Shown here piece by piece: positions 1 through 10,500 of a DNA stretch of 64,000 bases. The position numbers were made by a program, and so were the translations under genes. Numbering within the stretch: position 1 is the stretch's first letter; each line of letters opens with the position of its first letter. Source of the DNA: Bondarzewia mesenterica (taxonomy: Eukaryota; Basidiomycota; Agaricomycetes; Russulales; Bondarzewiaceae); the NCBI GenBank assembly GCA_004802705.1, contig SGPL01000090.1, forward strand, positions 16,989-80,988, read 5' to 3'. The notes under the pieces were generated by a model, which saw only the letters and a program-made list of their open reading frames with translations, was not told the DNA's origin and did not search any database.

Positions 1-1328
1 TACCCACGGGGTCTGTCAAGGTCGCATAATGGAGCTCGTTGCACTCCTCGGTCTTCTTGACGTAGTGGTAATGGACGAGGCGGCGACGGTAGAGTTCCTT
101 CGCTCGGCTTTGCTCGGCTTCGTCTAAGTCGTCCAAATTCTCCGGTAGCGAAGGTTGCGTTAAACGTTGCGAGATAGGATCATCGTAGTTCTGCAGGCGT
201 TCGGGTATACCGGCAAGGAGAAATGGGGGTAGGATCGAGGCGTGTTGCCAGTCTAACATGCCGACGACTTGCCAGTTAGAGTCGGGCGACCTCGAAACGA
301 CGATATTGTTCTGCTGGAGGTCGGGATGGCGGATGCGGAAATGACCGAGGGCCGGGTCCCTAGGGACGAGTGACGACGCGATGAGGAGATAGCGGTTCAG
401 GTTCTCGATGTGGTCCGACGGCGACTGCTCCTGGTACCGGTAGGCTTCCCTCCTTATGCGCTGGAACGGCAACAGCGGTTGGCCGAACTGCTTCAGATAA
501 GCCAGTTCCTTGTGGGCTGCTCTTACGAGCGCTGCTTCGGCGCTTTCGTCTATAGTTATCAGTTGATTCAACGGAATAATTAAAAAAGGGCAGAGAGCGG
601 CCTACATGGTCCCCGGTCTACGTCGAGCTGTGATCTCCTGCCATACCAGAGAGGTAGTCTTGCATCTGGACCGACGCAGAAGCGCTCGTCCTTTAGCGGG
701 ATGCCGGGCCCCCCGGCCACCTTCTCCAGGTCTTGTGCATAGTACAGGCTTCCGCCAGCCGGGAAAGAAGTCGACATCATCTTCGACTCGAGTTGAGCAA
801 GTTGGTGCAAGACTGAAATGAGATCCCGTTCCTCTAGGTCAAGCCATATGTCGCTTAACTTAGTACCTTGGATGAATTCCATGAAGATATACTCGGTTTC
901 CGCTGCATTGTCCGGCGCAGGCGAGTATCCGTATACGTCGGGAATAGGAAGCCCAGAGGAACGGAGTAAGGCCATAGTGGCCACTTCGCTAGCGATAGTG
1001 TAGTACTTGGGAACCGTAGCCGGGTAGGGGATACGCGCTACCATTTGGAAGCCGCCGCGCATGGTGATGAGGAAGGTACGGTTAAATCCGCCCTCGGCGA
1101 GCTTTGCAAAGTCGACGATATCGTCAGGACTCCGATCAATGGACTGCGCCGCAAGTCGACGTAGCCCATCGACGTTGAAGACACGTCTGCGCTCTGCGTG
1201 GCGAAGAGCATCGTTGATGCTGAATAGGTTAGATTACGGGTTAGACATACGCCATAGAACAACATGTATGAGACTTACATCCACCGCCCTGATGTATAGT
1301 CGAAAAAGTCGCTACGAGAATGCGCCAT
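1..1328 (-). CDS. APH-family phosphotransferase, AIM9-like (partial, C-terminus beyond left edge)
   Basis: Aminoglycoside-phosphotransferase-fold protein of the fungal AIM9-like group (altered inheritance of mitochondria 9). Three exons splice in frame on the minus strand: 1328-1279, 1219-606 and 549-1, with the gene running off the window. Visible landmarks: the N-terminal FDYTSGRW block, EGGFNRTF (ATP-loop region), IFMEFIQGTKLSDIW (hinge), LDVDRGPY, the catalytic-loop motif HPDLQQNNI and the metal-binding Asp in MLDWQHA. Family knowledge: these are kinase-like proteins, often mitochondrial, with no firmly known substrate. The ATG at 1328 gives a start right at the conserved YTSGRW block. 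A mitochondrial targeting exon farther upstream (about 1330-1500) is possible but I could not splice one convincingly. Family assignment is strong; function is inferred only. Confidence 0.85.
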
Positions 1329-3230
1329 GATTGAGAACGCGCGACGCGGCCAACGGGTTGGGGTGGAGATGGAGCTTGGGAAGGAAACGTATAACGACCG
1401 CAGTGAGGAGCGAGGACGGGAAGAGAAGGCGAGACTGGAACCGCCAGCAAGTCGAAGACGAGCCTCGCGCTCCCAAGGCAGAGCATGCCAATATATGTGG
1501 AGGGGCGGAAGAGGGATTCGAATTACGATTCCCGATTAGGGAATCGTTACTTATAGACGACACATGTGTCATGGGTACAGCATGCATTTTTTTAAATAGC
1601 AATATTGGAGTGTAAATGCGTTAATACAAGCAGACTGATCATTTGGAGACATGCAAGTGCCTAAAAGAAGGTTTGACTCTTGAGAGTAGATGCGAGCTTC
1701 GCTAGACCAAGAACTTGAAGTATCAACAAAGAACTCACCACTAGTCACGGCGTCGACGCATACCAAGATTTGGCTGCCACGTAAGATTAGAACGATCTAA
1801 GAATTCAGCACCGTCATGCTCAATTTCATGGGAGGAGTCTCGTTCCTCACCTGCAAAATACTATTCAATTTGTCAGATCTCAGAGCTCGAATGTCATGAC
1901 CTGTACACGTACCATCACGGTATTTATGCCTCGCACTTCCTCAAGTTTGGTTCCGACATCGTCAGACATATTGGAATTGAAGAAAGTGAAGATGCACGGC
2001 TTTCGTCGCATGGACTCAAGATTTATACGCAGCGAGTGGCTGTCATCAATCAATGATGATATCATGCAAAAGTGCCCTTGGCAAAGATCAGAATAGGAGG
2101 ACAGTGCAGTAGCTTGAAGATTTTCAGAACATCAAGACAATCCTGTGTAGAACTGATAAGTGTTGTTTGTGGGGTTTGAGCTGAGGTATGCGAACAAGTC
2201 GAGCCTGTGCGAGCGACCGCTGTCATTGCTTTGAAAATGTTTGATAACACACCCTTTGAAGGCGACTCGGTGGCGAGTCGACGGCTCAGACATAGCGGGT
2301 ATAGCCTTCCACAGAGATGATGGTGTCCCTTTGTGCCATAAATCGAGGACTTGACTGCGGTGCCCTGCGATCAATACAACTTAGTCACCTTCAGCCTGCG
2401 ACGTATCATCTCGCTTGCAGTTTCTGGATCATAAACGACAATTTTTGGCCTGACAGAAGTCGTTAATGCTTAGTTACTAGCGTTTGAGGCTCATCGCTAT
2501 CACCGGCTATTGACAGTACCGCAAGTACTTTTAAAATGAATCTGTGAGCCTTGGATCAGCTAAGGTGGCCGTAAATGAATGCGTATACAAGTAGAGATGC
2601 CTCGTGCCTTTTAGAAACACCAGATGGTGACCGAGGCCTCGTCGACTCAGAGGGGATTAATTGGGCACACGAGACTTCCACCAAAATGGTGCTGGGCGCT
2701 GACACTGTGATTTTAGCGGTGCGAGCTAAATGCGCAGTGAACAATGGTACTGTTGTGCCCACCTTCCCAGTTTGTCTTTGAATAGTTAGAAAATGAGTTA
2801 GTGAGGCGGTATTTCGATGTCGTTCATTACATCCGAGAGTATGATCATGAACGGTCCGGGCCGCTCCCGAGGCTACATTTTCAAGCGTGTGATCTAAAGA
2901 TTTCAAGCTCCGTCAGAGTCGGGCGCGTACTGGCAACGCGTCGTTACGCACTACATCGTATCTCGAAAAGATCTTTCATCAAGTCAGAAACTTGAAACAG
3001 TGCGTTCGTCCTCCGAGTCCTATCGAATGTCCATGTACTTAGCAATGCTCAGGCCCAGGTCCACCCCTAGGTTTTTTTGGATTTCGACGTACGCAGTCTT
3101 GCGCGCACGCACTGAGCTCCGTTGTTCAGAGACTCCCAGAGTCCAGCATCCGATCCGGAAGGCTGCGTCGCTGATATTCAGGCTTGCTGGTCGCAGAATT
3201 TCTTGCCTTTCATCCGTCTCCGAGTTGTGC
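1329..3230. other. intergenic stretch, no gene recognised
   Basis: About 1.9 kb with only short open frames on both strands and no recognisable protein motif. It lies upstream of both the AIM9-like kinase (leftward) and an F-box gene (rightward), so it contains both promoters. It holds one small nested palindrome (1514-1546), listed separately. Confidence 0.5.
1514..1546. repeat. nested inverted repeats (two overlapping hairpins)
   Basis: The segment reads gggattcg-aatta-cgattccc-gatta-gggaatcg. The right pair (1526-1533 with 1539-1546) is a perfect 8-bp inverted repeat around a 5-nt loop. The left pair (1514-1521 with 1526-1533) has one mismatch and also a 5-nt loop. It lies 5' of the AIM9-like gene. 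No tRNA can be folded around it. Confidence 0.55.
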
Positions 3231-4607
3231 ATGATGAAGACAGTACCATTGCCCCTCGAGGTCGTCACTAAAATTTTCATCCTCTGTCTTCCCGACTATT
3301 CGTACGTCATGAATCCACATCAGGCACCTACTCTCTTGACGCATGTCTGTCGCGAGTGGCGAATGGTAGCACGATCCATACCCGATCTGTGGTCTTCAAT
3401 GATCATTGAGCTAAGGTTTAAAAAAACCGTGTCCGCGGGGCCTGTTTTTCTTGACGCGCTTCAGGATTGGCTTGCTTTATCCAGGAATAGACTGTTGACC
3501 ATCGAATACCACAGCACCATTCGGGACCATACAGACATTTCAACGTCCATTTTGAATCTTATCTGTTCTCATGCCCATCGTTGGAAGGATGTCTTCTTCG
3601 ATGTCGACGGTCACGAGACAGCTCCGGCCCTTTCGCTCGATTCGTTTCCATCTCTCACTCAATTTCAATACCGGGGAAATCCTGCCATCCAGGTCGAATC
3701 CTGGTTGACGCCACTACGCCGTTCGCCTAACCTTTGCACCCTCATGCTCGAGTGGTGGCCTGCATATAACGAGTGGTCTTTGCCATGGCCTCAACTGACG
3801 TCGTTTCATGTTGACGACATAGTAGAGGACGCTAACGCCGCCTTTGACCTGAATCGGTTTGCCGCGAACTTATCGCAATCCACCCAGTTAAAAAGCCTAC
3901 AGCTTGATTTCACCGAGCATGTCGCTATTGTTCCTGCCAGGGAACGCGGTTTCGCACCCGAGGTTGTCGATATCGATATAAACGTGTTCGCCCAACCTAT
4001 GCTTGCAGAAATCATACAAGCTCTCGCGGCTCCCAAATTGGAGTCACTGACGTTGGGCAGTGAACACTATGACCCTCATGAGACCGGAGATGTGACTCGC
4101 GCCCTCTTTAGCTTCCTTTCCGACTCAGGCTGGCCGTCCGCGCTGCGCATTTTGCTGGTCCAATTGTATGGGTCTCCCGAAGTCGAAGTCGTAGAGATCC
4201 TTGAGAGACTACCCAATCTCATCGAGCTTAGGGTGGACGGCCTGCCCTTGACCCCCGTCTTCCTCGCGCCTCTCACCTTCCGCATTTCTGATGACGGACA
4301 ACTTCTCTCCGGAACGAATCCTCATGTTTCTTCTCTGCTCCTCTACCGTTATGAGCAGGCCCAACCCCAGCTTGAGGATATCGTAGCACTTGCAGACATG
4401 GTCGAATCTCGATGGCATGTGCCCCCGAATGCCGTCGACGGCAACGGTCGTGCGGTTCAGCGGCTTGACGAGTTCGGAATGTTGAAGTATGATGTTGAGT
4501 ATGTCGAGAAGAACTTTTCTGAGCAATACGGTCGCATAGAGAGGTGTCGACTTGAAGGGCTCCGCTGGACGATTGATCCAATTGATTCAATTTCAATCAC
4601 GCCTTGA
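3231..4607 (+). CDS. F-box protein with leucine-rich C-terminal part (paralog 1)
   Basis: Single-exon gene of about 458 residues. The chosen ATG at 3231 places the F-box at the very N-terminus (LPLEVVTKIFILCLPD, then VCREWRMVARSIPDLWSS), as in the paralog at 26658-28028. The open frame continues upstream to about 3000, but those residues do not resemble the family. F-box proteins recruit substrates to SCF ubiquitin ligases through Skp1. The rest is a series of irregular leucine-rich repeats (LESLTLGSEHYD, NLIELRVDGLPL), which normally form the substrate-binding surface. The C-terminal signature SRWHVPPNA is shared with both other copies in this window. This family is greatly expanded in mushrooms and substrates are unknown. 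No intron is needed. Confidence 0.85.
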   Translation: MMKTVPLPLEVVTKIFILCLPDYSYVMNPHQAPTLLTHVCREWRMVARSIPDLWSSMIIELRFKKTVSAGPVFLDALQDWLALSRNRLLTIEYHSTIRDHTDISTSILNLICSHAHRWKDVFFDVDGHETAPALSLDSFPSLTQFQYRGNPAIQVESWLTPLRRSPNLCTLMLEWWPAYNEWSLPWPQLTSFHVDDIVEDANAAFDLNRFAANLSQSTQLKSLQLDFTEHVAIVPARERGFAPEVVDIDINVFAQPMLAEIIQALAAPKLESLTLGSEHYDPHETGDVTRALFSFLSDSGWPSALRILLVQLYGSPEVEVVEILERLPNLIELRVDGLPLTPVFLAPLTFRISDDGQLLSGTNPHVSSLLLYRYEQAQPQLEDIVALADMVESRWHVPPNAVDGNGRAVQRLDEFGMLKYDVEYVEKNFSEQYGRIERCRLEGLRWTIDPIDSISITP

Positions 4608-5039
4608 ATCGACTGCTGTGCTGGTGATATACTGGTATGCTACAGACTCGCCTGAGTCATATCCGAATTCATCTGACGGTCCCATCTTTACATGTGTATA
4701 GTTCAACAGACGGCTACCCGCCTCCTATACGTGATATTGGCATGAGGGGCGGACACTTACAAGGAACGAAACCAGCTGTACTGGGATAACAAATAAATCA
4801 AAGGCACGACAATAACGCCATTCCATTCTATTTATCAGACGAAACCCAGCCTCAGCAGTCGTCAGTGCTCATTCAAAGGTCGCAGAGGTAATCAGCAAGC
4901 GGCAGTTGACCTCTACTCGCCTTCGAGAAAGAAAAGAAAAAGGGGGGGATTATTCGTCTCAACAGAATGTCCATCCACATGATCCAAAAGAAAATCCAAA
5001 ACACAACAGTGATCCAGAATAGACGAAGCCGGTCTAACC
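4608..5039. other. intergenic (convergent 3' ends)
   Basis: The F-box gene from the left and the small secreted protein gene from the right converge here. Only presumptive 3' untranslated sequence is visible. Confidence 0.5.
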
Positions 5040-5703
5040 CTAGTGGCAGTCTTCGACAACACTATCTGCAGCGAAAGCCGCACCCCTCAACAGGGTCAAC
5101 GCCTGCTGAAGGGTGGTGTTGGCAGCAGAGTCCGTCCTAGAACCACATCTCAGCTGCAGCTCCGCGACGAGAGGAAAGAGTGGAAGGGAAGAGAACAGGG
5201 ACGCACGTGTTGATGCTAGAGAGGGCCTGCGCGATGACGGTGATGTTGCCGCCGACCTGGCCTCTCAACTCGGGCGGCGCCGTTGTATTCTTGAATACGG
5301 CATTAGCGATCCCATCCGCAGCGATGAAGGTCGCGTGGATGCCTTCCTGCGCCGTCGTGACGGCGGACGCAAAGGTTGTGTTCCTGCGTCGCCGGTGAGA
5401 TCCAGATGAAGGGTGGGTAGAGGGACGATGGGAAAGGAAGAGAGGAAACGCACCCGAGTTCGGCGGCGAGCACGTCGACTTGATCAGAGGTCTCTTGGAG
5501 ACCGACGACAAATTCGAGGCGATCAACGTTGCATTGGACGTTGCCGATCTGACGACGAGCCAGGGGACCTGACAAGATTGATACGGGGATGAACAATGCG
5601 CATACAGTCTGTGATAAACCAGAAAATACGCACTGGCGGTGGCGAAGAAAGCGCAGGCCATAATGGCGGAAAAAATGAGAGCGGGAGAGATGAGAGAGAG
5701 CAT
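5040..5703 (-). CDS. small secreted protein, HsbA-like (tentative)
   Basis: Four exons (5703-5634, 5568-5454, 5383-5207, 5136-5040) give exactly 459 nt, 152 residues. The ATG at 5703 starts a clear signal peptide (SPALIFSAIMACAFFATA), followed by PLARRQ, a likely Kex2-type dibasic site. The mature part is helical, starts RQIGNVQCNVDRLEF, and ends DSVVEDCH. Only two cysteines lie in the mature chain, near its two ends, so one disulfide closing a helical bundle is plausible. The arrangement resembles hydrophobic-surface-binding-protein-A-like secreted proteins of fungi, but I assign that family only by look. Several N-glycosylation sites (NTT, NIT) are present. The gene is expected to be exported, not anchored: there is no hydrophobic tail. 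Confidence 0.75.
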
Positions 5704-7043
5704 GGGGAGCTGGTTGAAAGATTTAAATAAAAAAATCGAGTCGATGAGCTTGGAGGATAAAGGCGGGGCGAATGTGTCAATTGATCTATCTGTGGGTGTT
5801 GACTGCATCGACCTGGAAGCCTCGCCTTTATACTCAACTTTTCCACCCGATGCGTAGGGTCATCGGCGTCAGAGGAGAACGCCAATGTCGCGACTGCGCA
5901 CAACATGAATGATCGCAATACAATCTGCTAGACCCAAAGACTCACGACACGGACGTCGTGGGCGCGGAAAAACGCTGACCGTTGACCGTTGTGGTAGAAA
6001 AAAGAAGTAGTGAGCAGGTATGGAGAGTACATTTCCTTACCGTGTCGTGGTTGCGCAGTCCACAGGACCTGATAAATAATCTGCATGTCAAGCAAGACGT
6101 CGGGCAGTGCTCTAAGGCGCCCTGTAGTAAGGCGTATGGCGTATGGACATGGCATGGGTGACGACAATTTGTTAGCTCTACCAAGAATACTAGCATTGAA
6201 AGCTGTGAGCGGGCGACCAACTGTAGCGCCGAGGCGACGAATCACTGTCATGTATCCAGTTGCTCATCTGAAAGAGGCTGAATGTGGAGTGCAGCACAGA
6301 TGCGTACATAGTTGGAAAAAGGCGGTGTGAACTCGCCGGCTTGAGTAGAAACGACTGCGAGATACACGTACAATTCCAACGTTAGCTTCAAAGCACCTTG
6401 AGAATCGTGGAAGCTTTCTGAACCAAGGACAAAGCACATACCTGCATTGATGAGGAGACAGATGTTAATGCGCATGCCACAATTGCACGCGTGCGACGTC
6501 GGTGGTCGGAGAGATTGACAGCGGTCATATGGGGAAAGCTGAAGCAGCCACGAGTATTTGCGTCCACATCGTTCTTTCCTGACGAATAATGCTCTTTCAG
6601 ACGGCACCGACGTGACCAGGTCGCCACGGTCGGATCTGATATGGCGTTTCACTATCAAAAGGGAAGGAGATTTCAGCCAAAACAACAATGCTATTGCGAT
6701 GTCTCGGAGTAATGTCCGATTCAACGATAAAATCCACAACATGTGCGATGTGGAAAAAAAAATAGGGAAACAAAATTTTTTGTCAGATCCACGCTCTCAC
6801 TCGTGATCACAGGTACGGTTAAGGTTCACGAGATATAAAAGGCAATCCGAGTAGGATCAGACGAAAAAAATAAAGAAGCGTGAGGGATACAAGGGATGAG
6901 TGACGATGAATGAAAAAGGGGGGAAAAAAAGGAAGACATGAGATGGAGTCAGGCTCGCTGGTCTTCCACACAAACAAAAGAAGAGGTCAACTGCATGGCT
7001 CCCCAAGAGTGAAGAAGACGGCGGATGAGTGGGAGGAAAAGAA
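5704..7043. other. intergenic, possible gene remnant
   Basis: About 1.3 kb. Several minus-strand open frames (for example 6742-6248 and 6220-5942) have hydrophobic runs and decent splice-like signals, but I could not assemble a protein with a recognisable domain. This may be a decayed membrane-protein gene or simply non-coding. Confidence 0.3.
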
Positions 7044-7769
7044 TTAGAGCGCGAGAATGCCGACGCCGAGGGCCGCTGCGGCAGCACATGCGAGGACGTT
7101 GGCTCCGTTCATGAGCGCACCGCTCGAAGTTGTCGTGGTGGCGGATGCACTAGAGGATGAGTGATTGTGAGGCAGGTATCCTAGACCGCATATATTTAGG
7201 GGTGTGGGACGTACGAGGAAGTGGAAGAGGCGTGGGCCGCAGATGAAGATGCGACGGCGGCGGTGACGGATGCGACGGCAGACGAGATGCCAGATGCGCC
7301 CTAAATTTTGGAACGATTCCCAAGGACAGAAAAGGTTCAGTAACGCAAGAAAGGGGAGGAGAGATAGGGGAGTCTACGCACGACGGACGCGCACTCGGAC
7401 GACGCAGCGTTGAGGGCGGACTGTGCGTCGCTTGAGGAGCAAGATGACTCAACGCAAGTAGTGACGGATGAGATGAAGGAAGGCGTGCTGCAGAGGCACT
7501 TGATGTCGCTCGAGCCGCACGAGCCAAAGTTTGCGTTCGCAAGGCAGGGCAACGCACACGCTGCAGCCAATGTCAGTTTCCAGGCAACGAATACAATGTA
7601 AGGATGAAAGAATTTTGAATTTTCATTACAAAAAAGGGGGAGCTTGGAAAGGAGCTTTCTACACACAGGGCAAGTTCAAACCCGTCTGACGCGGGGCCAG
7701 CACGTTGGATGCGGACACCGTGGACGCGAAGGCAGCGCCAAGGAACAACGAAACGAAATAAACGCGCAT
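7044..7769 (-). CDS. CFEM-domain GPI-anchored surface protein (paralog 1)
   Basis: Four exons (7769-7667, 7560-7382, 7300-7215, 7149-7044) total 474 nt, 157 residues. Residues 1-20 form a signal peptide (MRVYFVSLFLGAAFAS). The CFEM domain follows with all eight cysteines in the family spacing: PSCALPCL, FGSC, SSDIKCLC, TTCVESSC and SEC. The Asp of the C-x-x-x-D-x-x-C-x-C segment, which binds heme iron in characterised CFEM proteins, is present. A Ser/Thr/Ala-rich linker then leads to a hydrophobic tail (VLACAAAAALGVGILAL) after SGALMNGAN, a typical GPI-attachment signal. CFEM proteins act at the cell surface in heme/iron capture, adhesion or host interaction. The second exon is 179 nt, exactly as in the two other CFEM genes nearby. 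Confidence 0.88.
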
Positions 7770-10500
7770 AGCAGATATAAATTCAGGAAAGTCCTGAGAG
7801 GTACAATATGGACGAGGAGGGAATGATGAACGATGTGGAGAGACCGCGCGAGAGCTATAAGTACAGGTTGTCAAGGGCGGCGGGCGGAGTCCATATGTGG
7901 TTCGCGGCGGGAGTCTCAAGCCCAGCGGCGCTCGTAGACGCAATCGTCAACTCTGCTTTAGGTCAGCCCCTTCAGAGGCCCCTAAACTTTTGTTCCACAT
8001 TTCATCGGAGACCTTGGGCGTTCCCTTGCATCCTGCGAGCCACTGTTGTGTCGAATTTTCTTGAAATACTCGCCGGTGACAGGAGGATCCTGAGGCACCA
8101 ATGTCGATGAGTGGTTACTCTGCTTTGAGATTTTTTGACCCGGTAAGTCGTGAGTAAGTACTTGAGACTACCAATTCTTGATCCCATATGTTGAACTGGG
8201 AACAGCACCCGAGTTCATCTAGGATATGACCCTGCCGCTATCTTCATCTCGTGAAGTGGTATAGACCCGCTGCCTGGGCCCTGTTCTCAGACCACCAAAA
8301 TCGAGCGTGGTGCTTCTGCGTTGGGCAACTTAAAGACAGTCAATCATCGTGAGCACTCCGCTCTTCTGGTTTCTCAGATGCGAGAATCTATTACCGATGC
8401 GCTTCTCAAGACACCACAGCGCTTTGACCAGCTTGTTGCGACCTCTGGCAACTCACTCTCAAAGCAGACTAGAGTGTGTCACTTTGGCAGTTCCAGTCTC
8501 GCTCTCCCTGCAGCCCATAACTCGGGCGGGTTTCTGATCGTCTCAGCCACGTTAGTACCCATATCATCATGGAATATATCACTGCATACTATGTTATAAT
8601 CTCGGGACGCGCAACTATTATTCTTGTCGCCGCTTTGGTATCGACCGAAAAGGTCTTCATTGCACCAATGGCCCTTTGGATCGTGGCACAGATGATGCTT
8701 TGGCCTTCTCAACCAATTAAACCCGCACAGGCATGCGGCTGCGCCAGTCCCTTTTGTTTCTCTTTGTATAAAAGGCCCTCCCTCGGTCGCCTCTGGTTCT
8801 GCACGAACCTCACCTTTCTGGACCCGGGAACAGACTCAACGCTCTCCGCTTGCTCTGCATCGCACCTTCGCATCACTTCTCACAAACGCATCTGCATTTT
8901 GATCTGATGCCACTCTACATGCTCCGAGCCTCAGCGCTCATACCTCGTTTGCACAAGAGAACAGAGTTGGAATTTGCTCCGGAGTCCGGAGAACATGCAA
9001 CCTTCAAGGCGATATTCCTGTCCGTCCATCCGAGGCTGTGGGGTTGAGCAGGATGCTAAGTCCTCTCACACATCGGTGCGTCCTTTTGCTACTCATTATC
9101 AATGACACTCATGCTCACGCTCATCCCTCTCGAGCAGCCGAGGATTGTCGGCGCAACGGGTAGCCCGCACGTGTGCCCATGACCGGCATTGCCAATGCAC
9201 GAATGGAAGCATGCTGTCCAAAAAAAATTCGGGCGGAACGCATCAAAATCGTACGGCTATATCGTTCGACTGGACCCATTCGACGGCGCCAAGATGGGAG
9301 CCCTGAGGATCCTTGCATGGGTGAAGGCTACCACGACCTGAGGATCAGGCCTGGAACACCCATGGTATACGTCCGCAGAAAGTTGCAGGGAAGACTTGCT
9401 AGTCACACAAGTTCTGTTGTTGGTCTCCGAGCGTTCGCATTTTTATTTTTCCGGCTTTGTTTTCACTGGGTGGGGGAGTGGATCAGATCCTTTCTTTGTT
9501 GATATTCTACTATCTTTTCTTCTTCTTATTTTTGGTGTGATATGGACGACATTCAATTCAATGAGTAGCTTAGCTACTCGCGCAGGATGAAGTTTTGAAT
9601 GACAGCATAATGCACGAAGAAGTGCAAGACGATAAAAGAGAAGGGACAAGACACTTCAAGCTGCAACAGCAACGAGACGAACAAAATGCCAGTGCATTTT
9701 TCGACGGGGTATGCATAAAATATAAAATAAAATACAATTGTTCTGTGCAAGTACGTAAGACGTGCGACAGCATCGTACGTAGCGCAGTCCTGGACTTCTG
9801 GCGCAGCTAGTCATCGACGACTCAGCGCGATACTGTCAACCACTGTTTGACAAATCAGTTTGTTCGCTCTCGATTCATTCTAGTGTGAGGTTCCTAACAT
9901 ACTACCGTCTACTTATCTTGGACAACTTTTCCTCTCCTTGCGATCCAACGGCATCACAACTCCATTATCTGGGTTGTAATGGCCGCGGGGTATCTAATTC
10001 ACTGCGAGGTAATATTTCGATCACCTCAAACCCTTGCGAAACATGATGATTCGCACATGCTGTCGACCTTCTACTACTACGAAAACAAAGGGATCATGGC
10101 CGATCCGACTGCAACTTGACCGCGTCCTTCTCCTCAGCTATGATCCACTCATATCTTCTAGTTTTGCCAGCGACACACCAGTCATTTGCTATCTCATTCG
10201 AGCCATAGTCGACGCGCACACGCTTGTTATCTCTGCTCAGGTCTCCATTGCGCCCACCCAAGTACGGTAAGTAATTGAATATTAATCTGACAAGCAGCAT
10301 GGAAGTGCTGAGCGTTAACAGGCCTCCGGTACCTACACGCCATTTTCAGACCAAAGCGTGAATCAATTTCCTTATGCCATCAATACATACACGCCAACTG
10401 TTATATACAGTCTGAGGCCTAGGGCAAAGGGTTTGCTTGTACTGTTTCTACTTAATCTCCCGTCAATACTCTGACCTAGTCACAACTACTGTCCTCCGCA
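7770..10500. other. long intergenic stretch, no gene recognised
   Basis: About 2.7 kb between the CFEM gene and the TPR-CHAT gene. Only short frames without recognisable motifs are present on either strand. No transposon ends, tRNA or repeats were recognised by eye. Confidence 0.45.

Noticed and set aside
1510..1550. tRNA-like T-arm (ggattcgaat)
   Set aside because: No acceptor, D or anticodon arm can be built around it.
3000..3230. N-terminal extension of F-box paralog 1
   Set aside because: The upstream frame starts without ATG and has no match in the two paralogs, which begin directly with the F-box.
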